Shown here piece after piece: positions 1-5,425 of a DNA stretch of 5,425 nt. Source of the DNA: CAYLJV01 sp964554215 (lineage in GTDB: Archaea > Hadarchaeota > Hadarchaeia > Hadarchaeales > JAGGTB01); contig CAZKND010000072.1 of the NCBI GenBank assembly GCA_964554215.1, positions 1 through 5,425 of the forward strand. The letters are read 5' to 3'. Numbering within the stretch: the stretch's first letter is position 1; each line of letters begins with the position of its first letter. The notes below the pieces were generated by a model. The model was not told the origin of the DNA, made no database searches, and saw only the letters and a program-made list of their open reading frames with translations. The position numbers and the translations under genes are program-made.

Positions 1-697
1 TGAATCCAACAGAACCCGCAGAATAAAGCCCTGAAAAAAGGCCATAAAACGCACCAAGAATGATGATAAAAACAACGATAGGCAAAGAATAAGTTTCAAT
101 CCACTCATAAAATTTCTTCCTCAAATCTTTCACCAAGAACAAGGAGAGAAACAATAAACCGGAAACAGGATGAGTCAATACTGCTAATATTCCTACTATA
201 ATAGAAACTAGGTAATCCTCCTTCAGAAAAAAATGCAGACTAAATAAACCGATGACTGTACCCCAAACAAAAGGCAAAGCCCCAGCCACAAAATAGCCAT
301 AAGTAAAAGGATTCATCACCGCTAACAAAGCCCCAATCCTAGCAAATCTTTCAGAAACTAGATGTTTGAAAACTTTATTCGCTCCGGCAAAAAGAAACGG
401 AAAAGAAAAAGCCAACAAAACGCTAACAGTATACTTGCCAAAAACAGGATAAATCAACCCACCCAACAGGTCTATCGGCAACCCATACCGAAATATCTGA
501 TGTTCCCCACCTCCCAAATAAGGAGAAAAGAAAAAATTTCCTTCCGAAACAGCCCAAATTTCATGAAGATGATAAGAATAATCTGGAAGATTAAACCCCC
601 AACCAATAACCCACAATACAACTATACCCGTGACTAAAATGCAGAAAAAAGCGAGAACGGTCTCTAACTCCAAATCATCTCGATCAATTAAAGACAT
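1..697 (-). CDS. Polytopic membrane protein, possible GT-C-type glycosyltransferase (3' end missing)
   Basis: An open frame begins at ATG 697 and stays open for 232 codons to the left edge, so the C-terminus lies outside the window. An in-frame TAA four codons upstream fixes the start at this ATG (or the TTG just before it). The product is very hydrophobic, with likely membrane segments at about residues 12-33, 78-106, 119-140, 142-158, 162-188 and 205-225. The first loop, after segment one, contains PDYSYHLHEIW (residues 38-48), and an HPVSG motif lies near 176-180. One N-terminal membrane helix followed by an acidic/His motif on an outer loop resembles GT-C glycosyltransferases and related archaeal and bacterial multi-spanning proteins; that family call is inference from topology and motif only. 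The frame is real: it has no stops, a membrane-protein composition and codon use like the neighbours. It is probably transcribed separately from the hydrogenase genes and shows no functional link to them. Confidence 0.8.
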   Translation of the reverse strand, partial: MSLIDRDDLELETVLAFFCILVTGIVVLWVIGWGFNLPDYSYHLHEIWAVSEGNFFFSPYLGGGEHQIFRYGLPIDLLGGLIYPVFGKYTVSVLLAFSFPFLFAGANKVFKHLVSERFARIGALLAVMNPFTYGYFVAGALPFVWGTVIGLFSLHFFLKEDYLVSIIVGILAVLTHPVSGLLFLSLFLVKDLRKKFYEWIETYSLPIVVFIIILGAFYGLFSGLYSAGSVGF

Positions 698-722
698 CAA
701 AAACTGTTAGGCCAAATCTACC

Positions 723-730
723 TTTAAAAT
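723..730 (-). promoter_or_regulatory. Possible archaeal TATA box for the membrane-protein gene
   Basis: On the minus strand the sequence reads ATTTTAAA, centred about 29 bases before ATG 697. Archaeal TATA boxes sit about 26-27 bases before the transcription start, so transcription would begin at or very near the ATG. No Shine-Dalgarno-like purine run precedes this ATG, unlike the two internal operon genes, which fits a leaderless mRNA. AT-rich DNA yields such boxes by chance, so this is a moderate-to-weak call. Confidence 0.35.
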
Positions 731-772
731 CTCTGGATACGAATAAGGTTTGCTCACAACAATTAAAATTTC

Positions 773-784
773 AAAGAAAAGGAA
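773..784 (-). terminator. Pyrimidine/T-rich tract after the protease stop, possible archaeal-type terminator
   Basis: Directly after the TAG of the maturation protease the minus strand reads TTCCTTTTCTTT. Archaeal RNA polymerase can terminate at T-rich tracts without a hairpin, and the tract lies between the hydrogenase operon and the separate promoter-like sequence of the next gene. I see no convincing stem-loop in the 698-784 gap. The call rests on position and base composition only. Confidence 0.25.
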
Positions 785-1231
785 CTAAAGAGAGTTCACC
801 TTTTCCTCTAAATCATCCAGGATAACGGAAAGCTTATCTTCCAAGACGGGAGATAGATCTTCACCCAAAGACAAACTCTTTGGCTGAATACCTAAAATCA
901 AAATCTCCTCCGGAGACTCATCTATCTCCTCTGAAAGTTCAATAATCTCTAAGACATCAGTGCCATGAGTTCCACTGACACCTTTCATAGATTTTACTTC
1001 CTCCGGAGAGAAAAAACGATAATCACCAGGAGATCCATCAAAACGTACAGAATCAACCAAAATAACCTTCTCTAATTCCTCCAGTCTATGTAAAACCTTC
1101 AATCCACCACTACCCACCTCATAAACCTTTACATCTGCAGAGAAATCCCTATCCTTCATCTTCTGAGCAATAACAATGCCAACGCCATCGTCCCCCCTCA
1201 ACGTATTACCAATGCCTAAAATACCAATCAT
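785..1231 (-). CDS. [NiFe]-hydrogenase maturation endopeptidase (HycI/HyaD/HoxW/FrhD family)
   Basis: This is a 148-residue protein of the hydrogenase maturation protease family. These enzymes cut the C-terminal tail from the large subunit after nickel insertion, which closes the active site. It begins with the family's typical GIGNTLRGDDGVG motif. The expected metal-binding residues are present: Asp15 (in RGDDG), Asp60 (in LVDSV) and His89 (in THGTD), matching the Glu/Asp, Asp and His ligands of HybD. The frame also opens at TTG 1246, five codons earlier. ATG 1231 is preferred because the protein then starts right at the conserved first beta strand (MIGILGIGN), as in relatives. Neither start has a clear ribosome site. 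The gene follows the large subunit after 26 bases, the usual place for a dedicated protease, and its likely substrate is that subunit. The protein is very acidic: 31 Asp+Glu against 15 Lys+Arg. Confidence 0.93.
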   Translation of the reverse strand: MIGILGIGNTLRGDDGVGIVIAQKMKDRDFSADVKVYEVGSGGLKVLHRLEELEKVILVDSVRFDGSPGDYRFFSPEEVKSMKGVSGTHGTDVLEIIELSEEIDESPEEILILGIQPKSLSLGEDLSPVLEDKLSVILDDLEEKVNSL

Positions 1232-1244
1232 TGTAACTACTTTC

Positions 1245-1257
1245 AAAAAACAAAAAA
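1245..1257 (-). promoter_or_regulatory. T6-G-T6 tract between large subunit and protease
   Basis: Right after the TAA of the hydrogenase large subunit the coding strand has six T, one G and six T, ending just before the protease start region. It is one of the strongest oligo-T runs on the minus strand. In archaea such runs can cause partial transcription termination, so it could lower protease mRNA relative to the structural genes. It may equally be chance in AT-rich intergenic DNA. Confidence 0.25.
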
Positions 1258-2571
1258 TTACTCTACAAAATCCACATCAAGATAATGAGTGGAACACGAA
1301 ATACAAGGGTCATAAGCCCTCACAAGCATTTCTAAAGTTAATTCTATCTCGTCCTCATCCTTTTCGTCAATAATATTAGGAACCAGTGACTCCATATCTT
1401 TCTGGATATTTCCATGATTTTGGTTAGTTGGAATTATACAATTCGCGGCTTGACATTTACCATCCTCATCATAAGTATAATCATGGAATAGAATGCCTCT
1501 TGGAACTTCCACTGCAGCAATTCCTCTACCTGACTTCACATCAACATCAGGCTCATAATTAGGCTCTTGTTCCTCAAGACCACTATCCAAAAGTTTATCG
1601 ATAAGATTCATAGAATCTTCAATACTATGAACAACTTCTACAAGTTGAGCAACATTGTTCATATATGGATTATAGCACATCGGCTCCAATCCCAAGTCTT
1701 CAGCAACCTCTTTAGCCAAAGGAGAAAGATCCTCATAATTATTATTCACCCTAGCCAAAGCTCCAACCATATAAGCCTCTCGATTATTTTTAGCATATTT
1801 AGCTGTGGACTGTTCCACAACATATTCATTCGCAAAATCCTCATAATTTTCAACAGGTATAGAACCTGTATCCGAAGACAAAATTTCTCCATCATATAAT
1901 GGGTACTCATTCGAATCATTAGTCAATGATATAAACTCGGTCTCCCTTTCAAAATCAGGTAGTTCACTAGACAGACTCTTAACAACAGAAGCTATCTCCT
2001 TCAAATCAGACACGGAATCTTCCAATTCACCCCTCATTTCCTCCAACTCTGGAGGGGAGGGAATCTTCGTAAAGCCTCCTGGAACTAATCTTCTAGGATG
2101 AGTCGTCCTTCCACAAGTAAGTCTAGACAACTCATTCGCTAATTTATGAACTCTTATTACAGTTTTTACCTCATCAGTGTGAGAAGAAGCCATAGGAATT
2201 ACAGATTCTTTCCCTGCCAAATCAGGTAAGGCTAGATATCCAACATGAAGTATATGACTCTGAACATTCTCACCATGAAGAGCAAGCTTCCTCAACATCT
2301 CATCTTGCTCGGATATTTCAATATCCATAGCTTTTTCAGTAGCTTTCAAAGACGTCAAAGAATGTCCAATAGAACAAATCCCACAAATCCTCGAAGTAAT
2401 CCTCTGAGTCTTATCATAAGACTTATCCTTCACCAAAGACTCGAAAAACCTCGGAGCCTCCGTAACTTCCCACTTAACATCCTCTACAGTACCATCTTGA
2501 GCATTTACAGTTATGTTACCGTGACCTTCAACTCGAGTCACATGCTCTACATCTACATTAACTTCTCCCAT
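1258..2571 (-). CDS. Group 3 [NiFe]-hydrogenase large (catalytic) subunit, HoxH/MvhA-like
   Basis: The 437-residue catalytic subunit carries the Ni-Fe(CN)2(CO) site for reversible H2 cleavage. Both metal-binding motifs are intact: RICGIC with Cys63 and Cys66, followed by His70, and DPCISCSTH with Cys423, Cys426 and His429. RVEGHG (Glu15 is the expected proton-gate glutamate) and PRGILFH (Arg358 is the expected active-site arginine) are also present. Its length and the motifs HGENVQSHILH (99-109) and IIPTNQNH (379-386) fit soluble group 3 enzymes of the HoxH/HydA/MvhA kind. I cannot assign subgroup 3b, 3c or 3d with certainty. The eight residues after His429 (YLDVDFVE) would be the tail removed on maturation, and the protease is encoded next. 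ATG 2571 is supported by AGGTGA six bases upstream. The gene starts 10 bases after the HoxU-like gene. No small-subunit gene sits in the customary adjacent position. Confidence 0.95.
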   Translation of the reverse strand: MGEVNVDVEHVTRVEGHGNITVNAQDGTVEDVKWEVTEAPRFFESLVKDKSYDKTQRITSRICGICSIGHSLTSLKATEKAMDIEISEQDEMLRKLALHGENVQSHILHVGYLALPDLAGKESVIPMASSHTDEVKTVIRVHKLANELSRLTCGRTTHPRRLVPGGFTKIPSPPELEEMRGELEDSVSDLKEIASVVKSLSSELPDFERETEFISLTNDSNEYPLYDGEILSSDTGSIPVENYEDFANEYVVEQSTAKYAKNNREAYMVGALARVNNNYEDLSPLAKEVAEDLGLEPMCYNPYMNNVAQLVEVVHSIEDSMNLIDKLLDSGLEEQEPNYEPDVDVKSGRGIAAVEVPRGILFHDYTYDEDGKCQAANCIIPTNQNHGNIQKDMESLVPNIIDEKDEDEIELTLEMLVRAYDPCISCSTHYLDVDFVE

Positions 2572-2577
2572 ATCTAA

Positions 2578-2583
2578 TCACCT
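2578..2583 (-). promoter_or_regulatory. Ribosome binding site of the hydrogenase large subunit
   Basis: AGGTGA lies six bases before ATG 2571 and overlaps the TAG stop of the preceding gene. It supports the start choice and suggests translational coupling of the two genes. Confidence 0.7.
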
Positions 2584-3250
2584 ACTCAAATAATTCTTCT
2601 TCCTTAATTAACCTCTGGAGAATTTGAACATCTTCATAAGAGAAAACCTTCGCAGCTTCCAAAACCTCGTCCTTATCAAAGCCAGCATCCTCAAAAGCTC
2701 TTAAACCAATCTTCAAAACATCCTCATTACTCAAAACTGAATAACAACCCTCACAAGGATCACCTCTAGTCGTACAAAAAGCATCACAATTAGCAAAAGT
2801 AATGGGACCTAAGCATAAAACTCCTTTAGAAAGGAAACAGCCCTCTCCCTGCCTTGGACATTCAGCACAGACAGAAACCCCATCCAAATCATATTCACCA
2901 CAGTACTCAGCAAACTTACAATCTCCACTTATCGAACAATCTCTACAATCTTGCTGATGTTCGGAGAGGAGTAGCTCCAAAACCTCTCTTCTTTCATTAT
3001 AAACAGCTTTACTCTTAGTAGAAACTTCTAAACCATCCGAAACAGGCATTGAACAACTTGTTTCGAGCTGAGTTTCCTCTCCTCCACCAAGTACCTCTAC
3101 AACACACATTCTACAAGCCGCGGGTCTCTCTTCCTCATTCAAAGGATTGTAACAAAAAGTCGGAATAGAAATTCCGTTTTCCTCGGCTACATCGAGAACT
3201 TTCTGACCACGTTCACATTCATACTCTTCGCCATCAATAATTATCTCCAT
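2582..3250 (-). CDS. HoxU/NuoG-like iron-sulfur subunit fused to the C-terminal cluster region of a [NiFe]-hydrogenase small subunit
   Basis: This 222-residue electron-transfer protein has two parts (numbering from ATG 3250). Residues 1-75 are a plant-type [2Fe-2S] domain with Cys33, Cys46, Cys49 and Cys66. Residues 98-111 form the NuoG/HoxU His-Cys3 [4Fe-4S] site (His98, Cys102, Cys105, Cys111). HoxU would normally continue with two CxxCxxCxxxC ferredoxin clusters, but these are absent. Instead, residues 128-169 hold eight cysteines (128, 131, 138, 146, 155, 159, 166, 169) in the pattern CxxCPR, CFLxxGxxCLGPIT, CxAxC, GxPCxGC. That is the medial/distal cluster signature of group 3 small subunits (MvhG/HydD type). 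The small-subunit N-terminal domain with the proximal cluster is missing. Two adjacent ATGs exist (3253 and 3250). I prefer 3250 because AGGTGA is then six bases away, as for the next gene, and it overlaps the upstream stop as TGATG. The module identity rests on cysteine pattern and motif, without alignment. Confidence 0.88.
   Translation of the reverse strand: MEIIIDGEEYECERGQKVLDVAEENGISIPTFCYNPLNEEERPAACRMCVVEVLGGGEETQLETSCSMPVSDGLEVSTKSKAVYNERREVLELLLSEHQQDCRDCSISGDCKFAEYCGEYDLDGVSVCAECPRQGEGCFLSKGVLCLGPITFANCDAFCTTRGDPCEGCYSVLSNEDVLKIGLRAFEDAGFDKDEVLEAAKVFSYEDVQILQRLIKEEELFE
2744..2869 (-). other. Domain: small-subunit-like two-cluster segment inside the HoxU-like gene
   Basis: The segment codes for exactly eight cysteines, enough for two [4Fe-4S] clusters. 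CLGPIT followed by CDAFC and GDPCEGC copies the order seen in MvhG/HydD-type small subunits (CxGPxT, CxAxC, GxPCxGC). The linker between CxxCPR and CFLSKG is only four residues, shorter than I expect for free small subunits. Confidence 0.75.
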
Positions 3251-5425
3251 CATTCCTCACCTTCACCTATATCACATCTTAGACAACGTTCTGCTTCACC
3301 TACAGCAGTTTCTCTATCCATACACTTGATAACCTCTCTGAAATTATCCTTCCTATCCTCAACAGAGATCGATTGCAATTCTGCTCTTGGGATATATTGC
3401 TCGTTATCAGGATTCTCCATAGAATAATCATAAGTATTAATACTCTGCAATTCATCCATCCTATATTCTCCCATTAGTTCAGCATCTATTTCCTTAGCAG
3501 CCTTTTTACCCTGACCAACCGCTTCAATTACAGTTGCTGGACCTAGAACTGCATCTCCACCTGCAAATATTTTTGGATTGCTAGTTCTCATCGTGTTAGA
3601 ATCAACTTCCAAACGCCTGTTCTCTTCATCAGTAATCTCATCTACCAAATCTCCTGCAAAACTAGTATCTATCTTTTGACCTATAGCCGTTATAATCGAA
3701 TCTGCTTTCAAAATAGTCCTTTCATAATCTATAGGCTCCGGTTTTTGACGTCCATCCTTGGAATATTCACCCATCTCAGTTTTAGAAAACACCATACCTG
3801 TCGCTTCATCATCTTCAACAATAATCTCTTCAGGAGATAGATGGAATTTGAATTCAACACCCTCCTTCTTAGCCTCCTCAACTTCTTCAGGATAAGCTGG
3901 CATATCAACCTCATCACGCCTGTAAGCAACTATGACTCTCTCACAACCCATCCTAAGTGCCGTTCTAGCCATATCAACTGAAACATTACCTCCACCTATT
4001 ATCAAAACCGTATCCCCAAGTTCTACGTCTTCTCCATTATTGATCTTCCATAGTAGTTCCATTCCCTCAAGAATTCCAGGTTTATCACTATTCTCCAATC
4101 CAAGTGAGCGATCCTTATGAGCTCCTATACCCAAGAAAACCGAATCATGATCATCCAACAAATCATCAAACTCTACGTCATCTCCAACAGTAGTGTTCAG
4201 TTCTACATCCACGCCAAGATCCAATATCTGTTCAATCTCCCAATCCAATACATCCCTAGGAAGTCTGTACTCAGGAATACCGTACCTAAGCATTCCACCA
4301 AGTTCAGATCGACCTTCGTATATCGTAACATCGTGACCAAATCTCTTTAAGAAGTAAGCTGCCGTTAGACCTGCCGGTCCTCCTCCAATAACACCAACAT
4401 CTTTATCCGTAGGATCAAGTTTAGAGACATCGGGTTTATCTTCAACCTCACCAGAATAGACCTTATCTGCGACGAATCTATGTTGAGACATTATCGAAAC
4501 AGCTCGATCAAGCTGACCCCTTTGGCACCTATCCTCACAAGGATGATCACAAACTCTACCACAAACTCCTGGCAACGGATTGTCCTCTCTCTGTATCTCA
4601 TAAGCTTCACCTATTCGGCCCTCCTTAACTAGCTGCATTTGTCCTGGCACATCAGTGTCGGCTGGACAAGTATCCTGACAAGGAGAATGGAACAGAGAAG
4701 CACAGGTTGAAGCGGGGCATTCCCCTCTTTTGATATGTTTCTCATATTCATCTTCGAAGTATTTGAGTGTAGTAAGAACTGGATTAGGAGCAGTTCCGCC
4801 AAGCGCACATAGCGAACCATCTCGAACCTGTTCTGCAAGATTTTCCAACGTTTCAAGATCCTTCATCTCTCCTTCCCCCATGGTAATACGGCTGAGAATT
4901 TCGAGCATCCTTCTAGTCCCCACTCTACAAGGTACACACTGACCACAGGATTCGCTAACACAGAAATCTAAGAAGTACCTAGCAACATCGACCATACAAG
5001 TATCCTCATCCATCGCAACCATACCACCTGAACCCACAATAGATCCTAACTCCTCCAAGTTTTCATAATCTACTTCTACATCAAGATGTTCGACAGGAAT
5101 ACAACCACCGGATGGACCACCAGTCTGCACAGCTTTAAACTGTCTATCATTCTCCATACCTCCACCTATACCATAAATGATATCTTTCATCTCTGTTCCC
5201 AAAGGTATTTCCACCAAACCCGAATTTTCTATATTTCCGACAAGTGAGAAAACCTTAGTACCTTTACTCTTCTCCGTACCGATATCGTTAAACCAATCAG
5301 ACCCTTTTTCGAAAATTACAGGAATATTAGCCCAAGTCTCAACATTATTCACATTAGTTGGTTTATCATACAAACCAGAATTTGCAGGGAATGGAGGTCT
5401 CGTATCTGGTTCACCTCTCTCACCC
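3250..5425 (-). CDS. NuoF/HoxF-type NADH-binding flavoprotein fused to GltD/NfnB-like NAD(P)H oxidoreductase (5' end missing)
   Basis: The frame is open through the right edge, and 724 residues are visible. The first visible ones (GERGEPDTRPPFPANSGLY) are already mid-NuoF, so the start and the glycine-rich FMN/NADH site lie outside. Residues 1 to about 232 are the NuoF C-terminal half, with the SCGQCVPCRVG cluster site (Cys160, Cys163, Cys166) and Cys206. From about 235 the protein is GltD/NfnB-like. It has two N-terminal [4Fe-4S] motifs (Cys236, 241, 249, 253 and Cys288, 292, 296, 300) and an FAD dinucleotide motif GGGPAG (347-352). A second nucleotide motif GGGNVSVD (477-484) is followed by an AYRR strand end typical of NADP(H)-using relatives, and AGGDA (621-625) is the second FAD contact. 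The C-terminus ends with a CxxC (714/717). The likely role is diaphorase for the hydrogenase, passing electrons to NAD(P). Two separate nucleotide sites make bifurcation between NAD and NADP pools possible, which is inference. NuoF-GltD fusions are known in anaerobes. Confidence 0.93.
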   Translation of the reverse strand, partial: GERGEPDTRPPFPANSGLYDKPTNVNNVETWANIPVIFEKGSDWFNDIGTEKSKGTKVFSLVGNIENSGLVEIPLGTEMKDIIYGIGGGMENDRQFKAVQTGGPSGGCIPVEHLDVEVDYENLEELGSIVGSGGMVAMDEDTCMVDVARYFLDFCVSESCGQCVPCRVGTRRMLEILSRITMGEGEMKDLETLENLAEQVRDGSLCALGGTAPNPVLTTLKYFEDEYEKHIKRGECPASTCASLFHSPCQDTCPADTDVPGQMQLVKEGRIGEAYEIQREDNPLPGVCGRVCDHPCEDRCQRGQLDRAVSIMSQHRFVADKVYSGEVEDKPDVSKLDPTDKDVGVIGGGPAGLTAAYFLKRFGHDVTIYEGRSELGGMLRYGIPEYRLPRDVLDWEIEQILDLGVDVELNTTVGDDVEFDDLLDDHDSVFLGIGAHKDRSLGLENSDKPGILEGMELLWKINNGEDVELGDTVLIIGGGNVSVDMARTALRMGCERVIVAYRRDEVDMPAYPEEVEEAKKEGVEFKFHLSPEEIIVEDDEATGMVFSKTEMGEYSKDGRQKPEPIDYERTILKADSIITAIGQKIDTSFAGDLVDEITDEENRRLEVDSNTMRTSNPKIFAGGDAVLGPATVIEAVGQGKKAAKEIDAELMGEYRMDELQSINTYDYSMENPDNEQYIPRAELQSISVEDRKDNFREVIKCMDRETAVGEAERCLRCDIGEGEE
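3257..3262 (-). promoter_or_regulatory. Ribosome binding site of the HoxU-like gene
   Basis: AGGTGA lies inside the last codons of the NuoF-GltD gene. It is three bases from ATG 3253 but six from ATG 3250. The six-base spacing matches that of the large-subunit gene, so it favours the second ATG. Confidence 0.65.

Noticed and set aside
362..637. Plus-strand open frame, 91 codons, basic product
   Set aside because: It lies antisense within the membrane-protein gene on the minus strand, which is open over all 697 bases with coherent membrane-protein composition. The plus frame has a low-complexity Lys/Arg/Asn-rich product and no ribosome site.
698..784. Small gene or structured RNA in the gap between protease and membrane-protein genes
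   Set aside because: Only 87 bases are available, there is no convincing hairpin or open frame, and the content is explained by a T-rich tract plus a TATA-like box.
1567..2577. Plus-strand open frames at 1567-1899 and 2245-2577
   Set aside because: Both are antisense shadows of the well-supported hydrogenase large subunit, with no recognisable motifs.
3250..3253. Frameshift or split gene at the NuoF-GltD / HoxU-like junction
   Set aside because: The short stop-start overlap with a ribosome site in front is normal translational coupling, and both protein ends are complete and family-like.
3729..4942. Alternative open frames on both strands inside the NuoF-GltD gene
   Set aside because: They overlap clear cofactor-binding motifs of the fusion gene in its own frame and show no coding character of their own.
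5371..5373. TTG as the start of the NuoF-GltD protein
   Set aside because: The frame continues upstream without a stop to the window edge and encodes typical NuoF sequence (RPPFPANSGLY), so this TTG is an internal leucine codon.

Overview
The window is one minus-strand block of genes. It reads, in transcription order from the right edge to the left: a NuoF/HoxF-type flavoprotein fused to a GltD/NfnB-type NAD(P)H oxidoreductase (5' end outside the window), a compact HoxU/NuoG-like iron-sulfur protein, a [NiFe]-hydrogenase large subunit, and a hydrogenase-maturation endopeptidase. After an 87-base gap comes an unrelated-looking polytopic membrane protein that runs off the left edge. The first four genes are packed (1-base TGATG overlap, 10-base gap, 26-base gap) and look like one operon for a soluble, pyridine-nucleotide-linked group 3 [NiFe] hydrogenase. 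No intergenic stretch exceeds 90 bases, and I see no RNA genes, repeats, CRISPR or mobile elements.

Predicted electron path: H2 is split at the NiFe site of the large subunit. Electrons pass through [4Fe-4S] and [2Fe-2S] clusters of the HoxU-like protein to FMN/NAD in the NuoF half, and/or through the two N-terminal clusters of the GltD half to its FAD and NAD(P) site. The endopeptidase trims the C-terminal tail of the large subunit after nickel insertion.

The most notable point is in the HoxU-like protein. Its N-terminus is a normal NuoG/HoxU module ([2Fe-2S] plus a His-Cys3 [4Fe-4S] site). Its C-terminus, however, is not the usual pair of ferredoxin clusters. It carries the eight-cysteine medial/distal cluster region of a group 3 hydrogenase SMALL subunit (MvhG/HydD type). 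The small-subunit N-terminal domain that holds the proximal cluster is absent from the window, although the place where hoxY normally sits (between hoxU and hoxH) is fully visible. Either a short proximal-only subunit is encoded elsewhere (most likely upstream, beyond 5425), or this locus is a deletion or assembly chimera, or it is a truly unusual hydrogenase.

Organism: the DNA is AT-rich, arginine is mostly AGA/AGG, and ATA isoleucine codons are common. The proteins are strongly acidic (the 148-residue protease has 31 Asp+Glu against 15 Lys+Arg). There are GGTGA-type ribosome sites inside the operon, and the membrane-protein gene has a possible TATA-box leaderless start. This suggests an anaerobic, salt-adapted archaeon (for example an uncultured brine euryarchaeal lineage), but a halophilic anaerobic bacterium cannot be excluded from this sequence.
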